Source: CAZWUL01 sp964636625 (GTDB taxonomy: Bacteria > Atribacterota > Phoenicimicrobiia > Phoenicimicrobiales > Stramentimicrobiaceae). Taken from it: a stretch of DNA of 9,609 nt. The notes beneath the pieces are model-generated. The model worked only from the letters and a program-made list of their open reading frames with translations, searched no databases and had not been told where the DNA came from. Positions within the stretch are counted from its first letter, which is position 1. Each line of letters opens with the position of its first letter. Where the stretch lies: assembly GCA_964636625.1 (NCBI GenBank), contig CAZWUL010000035.1:1-9609 (forward strand). Reading direction: 5' to 3'. Made by a program: the position numbers and the translations under genes. Positions 1 to 6,552 of this stretch are shown piece after piece.

Positions 1-548
1 CCTGTGGGGTTATTGGGAGTGTTTAAAATTATTAATTTACTTTTCTTAGAAATATTTTTAATAACATTTTCGGGCTTGAGTTTAAAATTATCTTTTTCTA
101 AGGTTGGTATCAGTACAGGAATAGCATCACATAAAGAAGCTTGTGCATAATAGCTGGGATAATAAGGATCAGGTATTAATACTTCATCTCCTTTATCTAA
201 TATGGTTAGCATGGTAATCATCAGGGCATGTTGAGCCCCATGAGTCACAATGACTTCCTCTTTGTCAACCCTTACCCTGTTTCTCTTCCAATATTTGAGG
301 GCAATAGCCCCTCGAAGCTCAAGATATCCTGCAACTGGAGTATAATGAGTAGCATTTTTTTCAATGACTGATTGAAAGGTCTTATTAATTATATTGCTAT
401 CTGTATTAAAATCGGGTTCTCCAATTCCCAGGCTAATTACATTATCATACCTGCCAGCATGATCAAATATCTCGCGGATTTTGGGATAAGCTAGCTGGCT
501 AACTCTTTGTGAGATATTTTTATTAATCTTTAACACCTCCTTTGCCAT
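1..548 (-). CDS. class I/II PLP aminotransferase, N-terminal part (runs off the window)
   Basis: Reading the minus strand from an ATG at 548 gives 182 in-frame codons to the window edge with no stop; the rest of the gene lies outside. The translation has typical fold-type I aminotransferase landmarks: VSQL-REIFD near the N-terminus, GIGEPDF at about residues 41-47, THYTPVAGY then LRGAIA at about 67-83, THGAQHAL near 102-109, the DPYYPSYYA stretch near 126-134, and LNTPNNPTG at the edge. This places it with the AspC/PatA-like aminotransferases that move amino groups between amino acids and 2-oxo acids. The PLP-binding lysine and substrate arginines are beyond the edge, so substrate cannot be judged. 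It follows the opine-dehydrogenase-like gene by 54 bp in the same direction and is probably co-transcribed. The ATG has no Shine-Dalgarno upstream; a very strong one (AAAGGAGGTG, 534-543) lies inside the reading frame and would serve an ATT codon at 525-527, so the start is uncertain. Cytoplasmic. Confidence 0.88.
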   Translation of the reverse strand, partial: MAKEVLKINKNISQRVSQLAYPKIREIFDHAGRYDNVISLGIGEPDFNTDSNIINKTFQSVIEKNATHYTPVAGYLELRGAIALKYWKRNRVRVDKEEVIVTHGAQHALMITMLTILDKGDEVLIPDPYYPSYYAQASLCDAIPVLIPTLEKDNFKLKPENVIKNISKKSKLIILNTPNNPT

Positions 549-602
549 AAATATTTTTGATTTATGAAATACCTGCTAGTTACATTTTTACTTTAAAATT
601 TT

Positions 603-1814
603 CTACTCTGGATATTCCCCTTCTCGAAGATAGGTTAAAAGCTCTGCCCTGTTTAAATCCTTAATACCCAAATCCTCCAGGGTTAAACCACTTTCCCAGT
701 AGTTTGTCTTAGTCATGACAGAGCCCAGTGTAATCATGGACTCAATGATTGGTACTTTGATATTGAATTTCTTTGCCAGCTCATAATAGAGATGACATCC
801 CACAGGAATATCTTCAGTAATATAACGATTGTAAATAGAAAATGGCCCGGTTCCCAAAGCCAGCTTGTACTGCTCATTAAAAGGAACCACATAATTGGGT
901 CCCATATGCTCTGAACCAAGGATATTTGAGCGAGAAAAAAATTCTTCATCTTCAAAATGTTGAATACCCACTCCTATTCCTTCAGCAATTTGACATATTT
1001 CTTTATACATCATTTTTTGGACTTCTGAAATAGAAGGACAATAAGTGTGAGAATAAATTGAAAATTCATATTTATCATAACCATAAATCAAGCCCCAGTT
1101 TTCCATTGTTCCCACCCCTAAAATAGTCCCGGGAACATGAAGTACCGGATTAACATTACTAAAAGCAATATCAACTACCGTGTCTCCTTGTACAGGATGC
1201 ACAACAGAATCAAGAGAAGGTATATATTTTTTTGATTCAAAAAAAGCTTCCTGGTCTGTTAAAGGTAATGACGATCCTCTTAGAGAAATAGCCCAATAAT
1301 TTATACTAACCTCAGGTATTTGCTGACCACCAAAACTTCGGATTCTGATTCCATAAGGCTGGCTGCTCCATTCGCCAATTATCACCTTTTTATTACAGCC
1401 CATTTCCCTCATCTTTTTTTTCATAATTAATGAACCAAAATTAGCAGTGGTGAAATGAATAACCATACCATCTTCTAAATGGGGAATTAATTTTTCCAGA
1501 AAAGCTTTATTGCCAATAGCCGGAAAACTCATAATAATTATACCTGCGCCCTGTACAGCTTCTTTTATATCAGAGGTTACCATATCTAATTTTGCCAGGC
1601 CTTCTCTTTTAAAGCCATAAAGACTCTGCTGTAATCCGGTTAAACGAATTTTTTTGTTATCTTTAATACAACCCAGGTTATCAAAAAATTCGGGGAGCTC
1701 ATAAAGCCTTACTTCTTTCCCCTGATGGGCGGCACAGGCAGCATGACCACGTGCAGTTGCCCCTCCTCCCAGAACTGCAATCGGTTTATCTTTTAAATAA
1801 CTCATATCAGTCAT
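603..1814 (-). CDS. NAD/NADP octopine/nopaline dehydrogenase family protein
   Basis: A 403-residue protein in the size range of bacterial and invertebrate opine dehydrogenases. The N-terminal Rossmann domain opens with AVLGGGATARG (residues 13-23), the GxGxxARG type of dinucleotide site found in this family. The C-terminal octopine-dehydrogenase domain shows NPVLH at 222-226, the family's catalytic Asn-Pro-x-x-His motif, and RYITEDIPVG at 330-339, matching the conserved R-Y-TED-P block. Family enzymes reductively condense an amino acid with a 2-oxo acid, or oxidise the resulting N-(carboxyalkyl) amino acid. Start: ATG with AAAGGAG eight bases upstream. It lies 47 bp after dctM and 54 bp before an aminotransferase gene, which suggests an operon where an imported substrate is oxidised to amino acid plus 2-oxo acid. 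The family also includes enzymes of other function (ketopantoate reductase is a distant relative), so substrate and direction are inference. No truncation or frameshift seen. Confidence 0.85.
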   Translation of the reverse strand: MTDMSYLKDKPIAVLGGGATARGHAACAAHQGKEVRLYELPEFFDNLGCIKDNKKIRLTGLQQSLYGFKREGLAKLDMVTSDIKEAVQGAGIIIMSFPAIGNKAFLEKLIPHLEDGMVIHFTTANFGSLIMKKKMREMGCNKKVIIGEWSSQPYGIRIRSFGGQQIPEVSINYWAISLRGSSLPLTDQEAFFESKKYIPSLDSVVHPVQGDTVVDIAFSNVNPVLHVPGTILGVGTMENWGLIYGYDKYEFSIYSHTYCPSISEVQKMMYKEICQIAEGIGVGIQHFEDEEFFSRSNILGSEHMGPNYVVPFNEQYKLALGTGPFSIYNRYITEDIPVGCHLYYELAKKFNIKVPIIESMITLGSVMTKTNYWESGLTLEDLGIKDLNRAELLTYLREGEYPE

Positions 1815-1861
1815 TTTCAGATCTCCTTTTTATAAATAAATATAGAGTCTTAAATTTATTT

Positions 1862-3166
1862 TTAAAAACGCCCTCCTAATACTAATCTTGGTAGCCATAG
1901 TGCTAATTCAGGAAAATAGGTAACAGCCATCAGGGTGGGCAAATAACCAAAAACAATAAATATCAGGGCTGGTTTTAATGTCTGTGACACTGGTGTCCTG
2001 GACATGCGGGCACCAAAATAAAGCGTTGGTGCAGTGGGTGGGGTCACATTACCCATTCCCAGGTTAACGCCGATAATTGCAGCAAAATGAATAGGGCTTA
2101 CTCCCAGCGATATCGCTACAGGCAAGAGGATCGGGGTACAAAGAAGCATAGCACTTACATCATCCATTATCATCCCTATAATAATCATAAAAATATTCAG
2201 CATAAACAAAATGACATATTTATTAGTAGAAATGGCACTAAGAAAATTCATTATAATAGTGGGCAGATGCTCCTGTATATATATACGACTTAGCATCATG
2301 ATACAATACATCATCAACATAACCACACCTGTAGTAGTGGCTGTTTCAATAATAACCTCTAAAAAATTCTTCTTATTTAATCCTTTATAAATGTAAAACC
2401 CCACGGGAACAGAATAAAGCACCGCTACTGCTGCAGCTTCTGTCGGGGTCATGATACCTCCATATATACCGCCCAGGACAATTACCGGCATAAATAGAGC
2501 CGGAGCAGCCTTTTTCCCTCTATTACCAAACATTTTAAATGTTGTCTTCATATCTAACGCTTCATTAACATGGACATCGGTATTATTTCTAAGCAAAATA
2601 AGATTAATGATACTCAAAAGGGCTGTTAACATGAGTCCCGGCCCTACTGTAGCAAGAAAACATGCCAGCACTGATTGCTGTCCAACCCAGGCATAAAGTA
2701 TCATCTGGGAACTGGGAGGAATTAAAAGCCCTAAAGGGGCTGCACAGGATACCAATGCTGTCGCGTGTCCCATAGGGTAACCATTCTCACGCAATCTCGG
2801 GAACATGATGGAACCAATACATGATATGGTAGCTGCACAGCTACCTGAGATAGAACCAAATACTGCACTGGAGACCACTGCAACAACGCCTAGGCCTCCC
2901 TTGATTCTTCCAACAAAAACATCAACTAAATTGACCAGAGAGTTACCGATTCCGCCTCTATCCATCATTCCTCCAACCATAATAAAAAGCGGTATTGCCA
3001 GCAGCACAACTGAACTCATCTGGCTAAAACCATAAGGAAGCAAAAAACTTGGGTCATATCCCTGTACAATAACCATAAAAGTAGTAGATAACATAAAACA
3101 GAAAGGGACTGGAAGACCAAGAAGTAAGGTTACAATAATCAGTAATAAGGCTATAATAACATTCAT
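1862..3166 (-). CDS. dctM: TRAP transporter large permease, DctM
   Basis: A 434-residue, highly hydrophobic protein of normal length for the large membrane subunit of tripartite ATP-independent periplasmic transporters. It translocates the substrate, driven by an ion gradient, after receiving it from the solute receptor. Family signatures are all in order: AIPLFIMVGGMMDRGGI near 57-73, the GGLGVVAVVSSAVFGSISGS repeat-helix region near 90-109, PLGLLIPPSS at 144-153, TPTEAAAVAVLYSV at 240-253, MIMDDVSAMLLCTPILLP near 332-349, and GMGNVTPPTAPTLYFGARM at 370-388. A dozen or so membrane segments are apparent. The ATG is preceded by AGGGGG at eight bases. It lies 52 bp after dctQ, the usual P-Q-M order, and 47 bp before the opine-dehydrogenase-like gene. 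Inner membrane. TRAP large subunits do not by themselves reveal the substrate. Confidence 0.96.
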   Translation of the reverse strand: MNVIIALLLIIVTLLLGLPVPFCFMLSTTFMVIVQGYDPSFLLPYGFSQMSSVVLLAIPLFIMVGGMMDRGGIGNSLVNLVDVFVGRIKGGLGVVAVVSSAVFGSISGSCAATISCIGSIMFPRLRENGYPMGHATALVSCAAPLGLLIPPSSQMILYAWVGQQSVLACFLATVGPGLMLTALLSIINLILLRNNTDVHVNEALDMKTTFKMFGNRGKKAAPALFMPVIVLGGIYGGIMTPTEAAAVAVLYSVPVGFYIYKGLNKKNFLEVIIETATTTGVVMLMMYCIMMLSRIYIQEHLPTIIMNFLSAISTNKYVILFMLNIFMIIIGMIMDDVSAMLLCTPILLPVAISLGVSPIHFAAIIGVNLGMGNVTPPTAPTLYFGARMSRTPVSQTLKPALIFIVFGYLPTLMAVTYFPELALWLPRLVLGGRF

Positions 3167-3218
3167 ATTTCAAACCCCCTTTTGCTCTCCATAACTAGAA
3201 AAAAATAAATGGTCATAA

Positions 3219-3740
3219 TTAATCCCCCCTTAATTCGATAAAACCAAAAAGGCTTTCCAGGAAATAAATGACCGAATAAATTGACATCAGGAAATACCCG
3301 ACAAAAATTGAAAACTGAGATACAACAATTGGGATCCTTAAACCTGTAGTACGGGGCATATACTTAAGGCAATGCGTTATCATGTCAATTGACCAATAAG
3401 TAAAGAGAATACAAAGTCCAGCCACAATCAAATTTATTATAACACTGAGAAACGCCTGATTTTTTTCACTCATCATTTGTGGTAATATATCAGCCTTGAC
3501 ATGACTTTTCTCATATACTCCGTAGGAACTTCCCATAAAATAAAGCCAAAATGCTGCTATAATTACAATTTCTTCAATCCCATAGAGGTCAGATCTAAAA
3601 ACATACCTTAAAACTACCACTGCACACATAATAAGCACCACAAAGATGCTGGAAGCAATCATCAGCCATTTTTGGATAGCAATTAACATTCTCCACATTA
3701 ATGATTTCTTAATTGCTTCAATTATTTTAATTGCATTCAT
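3219..3740 (-). CDS. dctQ: TRAP transporter small permease, DctQ
   Basis: A 173-residue protein with four hydrophobic membrane segments at about 25-47, 56-76, 94-116 and 138-163, as expected for the small TRAP subunit. The second-helix region carries the family pattern GIEEI...AAFWLYFMGSSYGV followed by HVKADIL at about 80-86. DctQ pairs with DctM in the inner membrane and is required for transport. It has a separate reading frame, not fused to DctM as in some TRAP systems. The ATG at 3740 is preceded by GAGGGAG at a short spacing. It is separated from dctP by a perfect hairpin (3766-3801), which should make the amount of membrane subunit message lower than that of the receptor. The start is well supported; the substrate is not determined by this subunit. 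Confidence 0.93.
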   Translation of the reverse strand: MNAIKIIEAIKKSLMWRMLIAIQKWLMIASSIFVVLIMCAVVVLRYVFRSDLYGIEEIVIIAAFWLYFMGSSYGVYEKSHVKADILPQMMSEKNQAFLSVIINLIVAGLCILFTYWSIDMITHCLKYMPRTTGLRIPIVVSQFSIFVGYFLMSIYSVIYFLESLFGFIELRGD

Positions 3741-3765
3741 TGTCTCCCTCTCTTTTTTTAATATA

Positions 3766-3801
3766 AAAAATAAGGCAGGATTTAAATCCTGCCTTATTTT
3801 T
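3766..3801 (-). terminator. hairpin between dctP and dctQ (terminator or mRNA-stabilising element)
   Basis: Two perfectly complementary 15-base arms (3766-3780 and 3787-3801; core GGCAGGA / TCCTGCC) flank a 6-base loop TTTAAA, so the whole 36 bp is palindromic. On the transcribed (minus) strand the stem begins five bases after the dctP stop codon and its 3' arm runs straight into TTATTTTTTATATT, a U-rich tail typical of intrinsic terminators. Because dctQ follows in the same direction, the likely role is partial termination or protection of the dctP message from 3' decay, giving more receptor than permease. The structure is seen directly; its efficiency is inference. Confidence 0.85.
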
Positions 3802-3806
3802 GTAAA

Positions 3807-4814
3807 TTATAGGGATTCTTTTACCTTATCCAGAATATCTTTACCAAATTTATCTTCAAGTTTTGGCCAGGTCGTATTTCTTATATGTTCAGCTAATGCT
3901 TCTCTTTCTTCGGCTGTAAATTCTAATACTTCTATTCCATAATCAGCCATTAATTCCATATTTTCTTCATCAATAGCCTGCCAGTCTTTAAAACTTAAAT
4001 CGGCCTCAATATCTACCGCATCATGAATAATTTTTTGTTCATCAGCACTTAGTGAATCCCAGAGTTCCTGGTTAATCAAAAATGCTGTCTGATCAAAGAG
4101 ACAGTTGTACGGTATGTAGTAATTAATAACATCTCTGAAAACCTGGTAATTAATCTCAGAAGAACCGCCTATCCATCCGTCACAAACTCCTGTCTGAATA
4201 GCGCTGTAAGTGTCAGCATATGGTATGGAAGTGGTTCTGTAGCCCATATCCTGGGAAGTTTCTCTATAAACAGTAAGAGGGGCAACACGAATCAACGTAT
4301 CTTTATCAGCTTTTGGGTCTGCATAATTTTCCGGTTTTTTGGCTGAACCGATACCTATAAACCCTTCACCATTAATCCTCAAAAGTTTGATTCCTAAATT
4401 TCCAATCGCCTCATCAATAAGACTATAGACATAGGAACCGGGAGAAAGCTGGTCTCTCATATCATCATAATTATCGGCCAGGAAAGGAAGAGAACCGATT
4501 TCGAGCATAACATCATATTCGCTGGGTATAAAAATTAACCCCATTTCAATAGTTCCTCTTTGTATTTCCTGGAAAACCTGTGTATAATCACCCAGCTGGT
4601 TCATCGGGAATACATCCATCTTGATTCTGCCTTCCGTGGCTTCCTCTACCTTCTCAGCAATCCTGTAGAGACCTTTTGTGGATCTGTACTCTATAGGTGA
4701 AATACCGGCTACCTTTATCACCAGCTCATCTTGTGCCAGCACTACATTTCCAATTGTGCCAAAAAGTAGGCTTACTATAAATATTACTAACAAAACTAAT
4801 TTTATTTTTCTCAT
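3807..4814 (-). CDS. dctP: TRAP transporter solute-binding protein, DctP family
   Basis: A 335-residue secreted receptor that captures the substrate outside the inner membrane and hands it to DctQM. The N-terminus is a classical signal peptide: MRKIK, a hydrophobic core to about residue 20, and a likely cleavage after VVLA (27) before QDE. No lipobox cysteine is evident. The mature part shows the DctP pattern: substrate-facing region around R44, TEGRIKMDVFP at 60-70, NQLGDY at 72-77, IQRGTIEMG at 84-92, LPFLADNY at 109-116, and IRV with R176, the position of the family's conserved carboxylate-binding arginine. SIPYADTYSAIQTGVCDGW at 196-214 follows as expected. The conserved arginine implies a carboxylate-bearing ligand. 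Start ATG has AAAGGAG at eight bases. It begins the transporter operon, 153 bp after the M20 gene, and is followed by a strong hairpin. The neighbours suggest an N-substituted amino acid as ligand, which is inference. Confidence 0.94.
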   Translation of the reverse strand: MRKIKLVLLVIFIVSLLFGTIGNVVLAQDELVIKVAGISPIEYRSTKGLYRIAEKVEEATEGRIKMDVFPMNQLGDYTQVFQEIQRGTIEMGLIFIPSEYDVMLEIGSLPFLADNYDDMRDQLSPGSYVYSLIDEAIGNLGIKLLRINGEGFIGIGSAKKPENYADPKADKDTLIRVAPLTVYRETSQDMGYRTTSIPYADTYSAIQTGVCDGWIGGSSEINYQVFRDVINYYIPYNCLFDQTAFLINQELWDSLSADEQKIIHDAVDIEADLSFKDWQAIDEENMELMADYGIEVLEFTAEEREALAEHIRNTTWPKLEDKFGKDILDKVKESL

Positions 4815-4907
4815 TTTAAATCTCCTTTTTTATTTAGTATTTTAAAATGCAAAAAATTTTTTATATTTATCACCTCTCTCTTTCTTTTTTTTGAATTCTT
4901 CCAGTCT

Positions 4908-4959
4908 ATTTTAAGTAGCTCTGATAAAAAATTGTCAGAATCACTTCCATAATTATCAA
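4908..4959 (-). promoter_or_regulatory. possible sigma-70-type promoter(s) for dctP
   Basis: In the 153-bp gap between the M20 gene and dctP the minus strand reads TTGATA, 17 bases, GACAAT (4954-4959 and 4931-4936). A second overlapping pair reads CTGACA, 19 bases, TAAAAT (4933-4938 and 4908-4913). Both are partial matches to consensus in A+T-rich sequence, where such matches arise by chance, so this is a weak call. A purine-rich stretch and a strong Shine-Dalgarno-like GAGAGGTGAT (4868-4877) lie further down without an ATG after it. Confidence 0.28.
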
Positions 4960-4967
4960 TTGCGGGC

Positions 4968-6203
4968 TTAGTCCTGGCATAGTAAATTGATTAACCCACC
5001 AGTGAGAACTCTGGTAATAGTAGTGGCATCTTCTAAATCAACATATTCCTCGGGGGAATGAACATTATCTCCATCTGCTCCTATTATAATTGTAGGAAGA
5101 TTAGCCCTATTTTTATCTCCCAGGTAATTAAAGTCACCGATACTCATAAAACTGCTCAAAACAGGTTTTTGGCCTGTTAATTCTCTAAATGAATTCTCAA
5201 ATTCTCTAACCAATGCATGGTCTTTCGGGGTAATGTAGGCTCCATATCCCTTGACTTCAGGATAAGGAGCATCCCTGAACCCAACCTCAACCTCTGACTT
5301 TAAATTCAATTTTTCTATTACTTCTTCTGCATCTTTTTTAACCTGTTCTTCAGTTTCGCCTACTACAACATGCCTATCAGCCAATATCCTACTTCTATCT
5401 GGCACTGAAATCGTTTCTCCTCCGCCCTCTATCTTTAACACGCACAAAGAACCTTCTCCGAGAAAAGGATGAGAACCCAATTTCATCCCTTCTAAGGCTG
5501 TAATAATTTTTGAGGCATCTACTAATGCATTTACCCCTAAATAGGGCATTGCCCCATGAGCGGATTTCCCTTTGACTTTAATCTCATATAAATAACGTCC
5601 TCTTGCCCCAATAAGCAGACAGGGATTATTGACACCTTTTGGTGCAAAAGCGGCGGCTGGCTCAGTTACAATTGCCATATCACAGGAATCTGTTATGCCA
5701 TCTCTAATTAAGGCATCTGTTCCTAAACCATAAGGACCTTCTTCATCAACAACCGCTGTAAATAAAACTTTACCCTGTAAGTTGTCTTCAATTCCTTTTA
5801 ATAATTCTATTGCAATCATAGCGGCAGCTAAACCTGATTTCATATCAAGAGCGCCCTGGCCATAAAGTTTATTTCCTTCAACCTCTGCACCAAATGGATC
5901 CCTCTTCCAATCACTGCAAATTTTCACAGTGTCCATATGGGCATTCAGGAGAATTACAGGTCCGTTATTATTGCCCACTTCCGCAATTACATTATGACCA
6001 GCAAATTTAGTCATCTTTGGTTCTGAAATCTTATGCAACCATGGTTCTAGATTAATTTTTTTTAGATAACTATTCACGAATTCAGTAATTTCCTGCTCTT
6101 CAAACCAGGGGCTGGGTATTTTTACCAAATCACTAATAAGCCCCTCAACTTTTCCGCGGTTAATTTCTGCAATCAGAGATTTATACTTATCTATTTTATT
6201 CAT
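4968..6203 (-). CDS. M20 family metallopeptidase / deacylase (ArgE/DapE type)
   Basis: A 411-residue zinc hydrolase of the ArgE/DapE/YgeY group, enzymes that cleave an amide bond in N-acyl amino acids or small peptides. Metal and catalytic residues are all present (numbering from the ATG at 6203): NAHMDTV with H89 and D91, GALDMKSG with D120, DEEG with catalytic E154 and metal ligand E155, TEP with E181, and VHSPEEYV with H382. The lid/dimerisation domain carries GARGRY at 199-204 and KGKSAHGAMP with H217. Reading could extend to a TTG at 6251, but the ATG at 6203 has AGAGGG just upstream and starts at the usual family N-terminus, while the extension would translate a GC-rich hairpin. The context (ornithine carbamoyltransferase, TRAP uptake, opine-dehydrogenase family) suits deacylation of an N-acylated amino acid such as acetylornithine. 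Residues do not settle the acyl group or the amino acid. Cytoplasmic; probably first gene of the lower transcription unit. Confidence 0.9.
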   Translation of the reverse strand: MNKIDKYKSLIAEINRGKVEGLISDLVKIPSPWFEEQEITEFVNSYLKKINLEPWLHKISEPKMTKFAGHNVIAEVGNNNGPVILLNAHMDTVKICSDWKRDPFGAEVEGNKLYGQGALDMKSGLAAAMIAIELLKGIEDNLQGKVLFTAVVDEEGPYGLGTDALIRDGITDSCDMAIVTEPAAAFAPKGVNNPCLLIGARGRYLYEIKVKGKSAHGAMPYLGVNALVDASKIITALEGMKLGSHPFLGEGSLCVLKIEGGGETISVPDRSRILADRHVVVGETEEQVKKDAEEVIEKLNLKSEVEVGFRDAPYPEVKGYGAYITPKDHALVREFENSFRELTGQKPVLSSFMSIGDFNYLGDKNRANLPTIIIGADGDNVHSPEEYVDLEDATTITRVLTGGLINLLCQD

Positions 6204-6240
6204 AACATCCCTCTTTCCAGGCTTCTCGCCTAGTAAACAT
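6196..6240 (-). CDS. possible 14-residue upstream ORF overlapping the M20 start
   Basis: An ATG at 6240 opens a 14-codon frame, MFTRREAWKEGCYE, whose TAA stop (6196-6198) lies inside the beginning of the M20 gene, so the two frames overlap by eight bases. The only ribosome-site candidate, GGGTG six or so bases upstream, is buried in the 3' arm of a GC-rich hairpin (6243-6259). The ORF would run through the M20 Shine-Dalgarno, as in translational coupling. It includes two adjacent arginine codons and a tryptophan codon. A frame this short can arise by chance, and there is no codon evidence either way. Confidence 0.2.
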   Translation of the reverse strand: MFTRREAWKEGCYE

Positions 6241-6271
6241 CGCACCCGCAAAGCGGGTGGTTTTATGAACC
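6219..6271 (-). repeat. GC-rich hairpin cluster in the M20 leader
   Basis: Three small stem-loops follow each other on the minus strand: GGTT/AACC with loop CATAA (6259-6271), a perfect 7-bp CACCCGC/GCGGGTG with loop TTT (6243-6259), and AGGC/GCCT with loop GAGAA (6219-6231). The middle one is by far the most stable and is conspicuous in this A+T-rich window. The M20 Shine-Dalgarno comes just after the last stem. Two readings are possible: a regulatory leader, or a remnant of a REP-like or IS200/IS605-type end, elements that carry such short GC-rich palindromes. No transposase or TnpB fragment is adjacent. Confidence 0.6.
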
Positions 6272-6356
6272 TCTAAAAGATGTTTAACTTTTTTGCTCTT
6301 TTCCTTTCGATTTTTTATTGATACCTTTAGCTATAATCTTTCTTAAGCAATAGTAT

Positions 6357-6370
6357 TTCCAATTTTGGAA
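6357..6370. promoter_or_regulatory. operator-like dyad TTCCAA-TT-TTGGAA
   Basis: A perfect 6+2+6 palindrome about 155 bases before the M20 ATG. Its size and tight symmetry are what a dimeric helix-turn-helix repressor would bind. No regulator gene lies in the window to pair with it, so function is only suggested. A palindrome of this length could occur by chance in A+T-rich DNA. Confidence 0.3.
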
Positions 6371-6423
6371 TTCAGGTGAAATATTATCATCTAGCTTATT
6401 TTAACCTTTTTATAGTAAAACCA

Positions 6424-6481
6424 TTTTATTTAACCATTACCAACATTTTACAAGGTAGTTTTTATGGTTAAATAAAAACTA
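6424..6481. repeat. two overlapping, mutually exclusive inverted repeats after pyrR
   Basis: A perfect 14-bp inverted repeat joins 6424-6437 (TTTTATTTAACCAT) and 6464-6477, 26 bases apart, with an inner TACC/GGTA pair (6438-6441 and 6454-6457). A second, 9-bp perfect repeat joins 6456-6464 and 6473-6481 with loop TGGTTAAA. Both use the same 6464-6477 segment, so only one can form at a time. The GGTTAAA element recurs a third time, on the minus strand at 6401-6407. The repeats could be paired operator sites or alternative RNA folds in a leader. Stems are nearly all A-U, so as RNA they would be weak. Confidence 0.45.
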
Positions 6482-6552
6482 ACAAACCTGCACAAAATAA
6501 CAAAAAATTAACATGCACATTTACTCTAAAAATATATGTAGAAAAAAATTCA

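Larger units (their letters stand above)
6204..6552. other. gap between pyrR and the M20 gene: structured A+T-rich leader region
   Basis: This is the longest stretch without a clear gene. It is very A+T-rich except for a GC-rich patch at 6217-6260 next to the M20 gene. It holds, in minus-strand order: two overlapping inverted repeats (6424-6481), a TTCCAA/TTGGAA dyad (6357-6370), three small hairpins (6219-6271) and a possible short ORF. No GC-rich intrinsic terminator is visible after pyrR. No promoter stands out: TTGGTA with TACTAT is spaced 20 bases, and TTGTAA with TAAAAT 19. Position and content suggest that the lower gene block starts its own transcript here and is controlled by a DNA-binding regulator or an RNA structure, which is inference. 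Confidence 0.6.

Noticed and set aside
734..955. 73-codon minus-strand reading frame inside the opine-dehydrogenase-like gene
   Set aside because: It overlaps a well-supported gene entirely in another frame, has no recognisable domain and no ribosome site; a shadow frame.
2087..3035. Plus-strand reading frames opposite dctM
   Set aside because: Antisense shadows of a strongly supported membrane protein gene, with low-complexity, unfamily-like translations.
4811..4873. GTG-started 20-codon frame overlapping the dctP start by ATGA
   Set aside because: The purine-rich stretch touches the GTG without proper spacing and the product is a lysine/asparagine-rich run expected from A+T-rich DNA. The strong GAGAGGTGAT here has no usable start after it.
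6190..6245. PyrR RNA-binding loop or T-box element in the M20 leader
   Set aside because: CCTGGAAAGAGG and GCGGGTG loosely recall the PyrR loop and T-box antiterminator, but the spacing, conserved bases and surrounding stems do not match.
6204..6251. Longer M20 protein starting at TTG 6251
   Set aside because: The 16 extra residues come from the hairpin sequence, the TTG lies in the hairpin loop without a ribosome site, and the ATG at 6203 has AGAGGG and fits the family N-terminus.
6243..6259. Rho-independent terminator of pyrR at the GC-rich hairpin
   Set aside because: The stem is about 300 bases after the pyrR stop and is followed by CGATG, not a U-tract.
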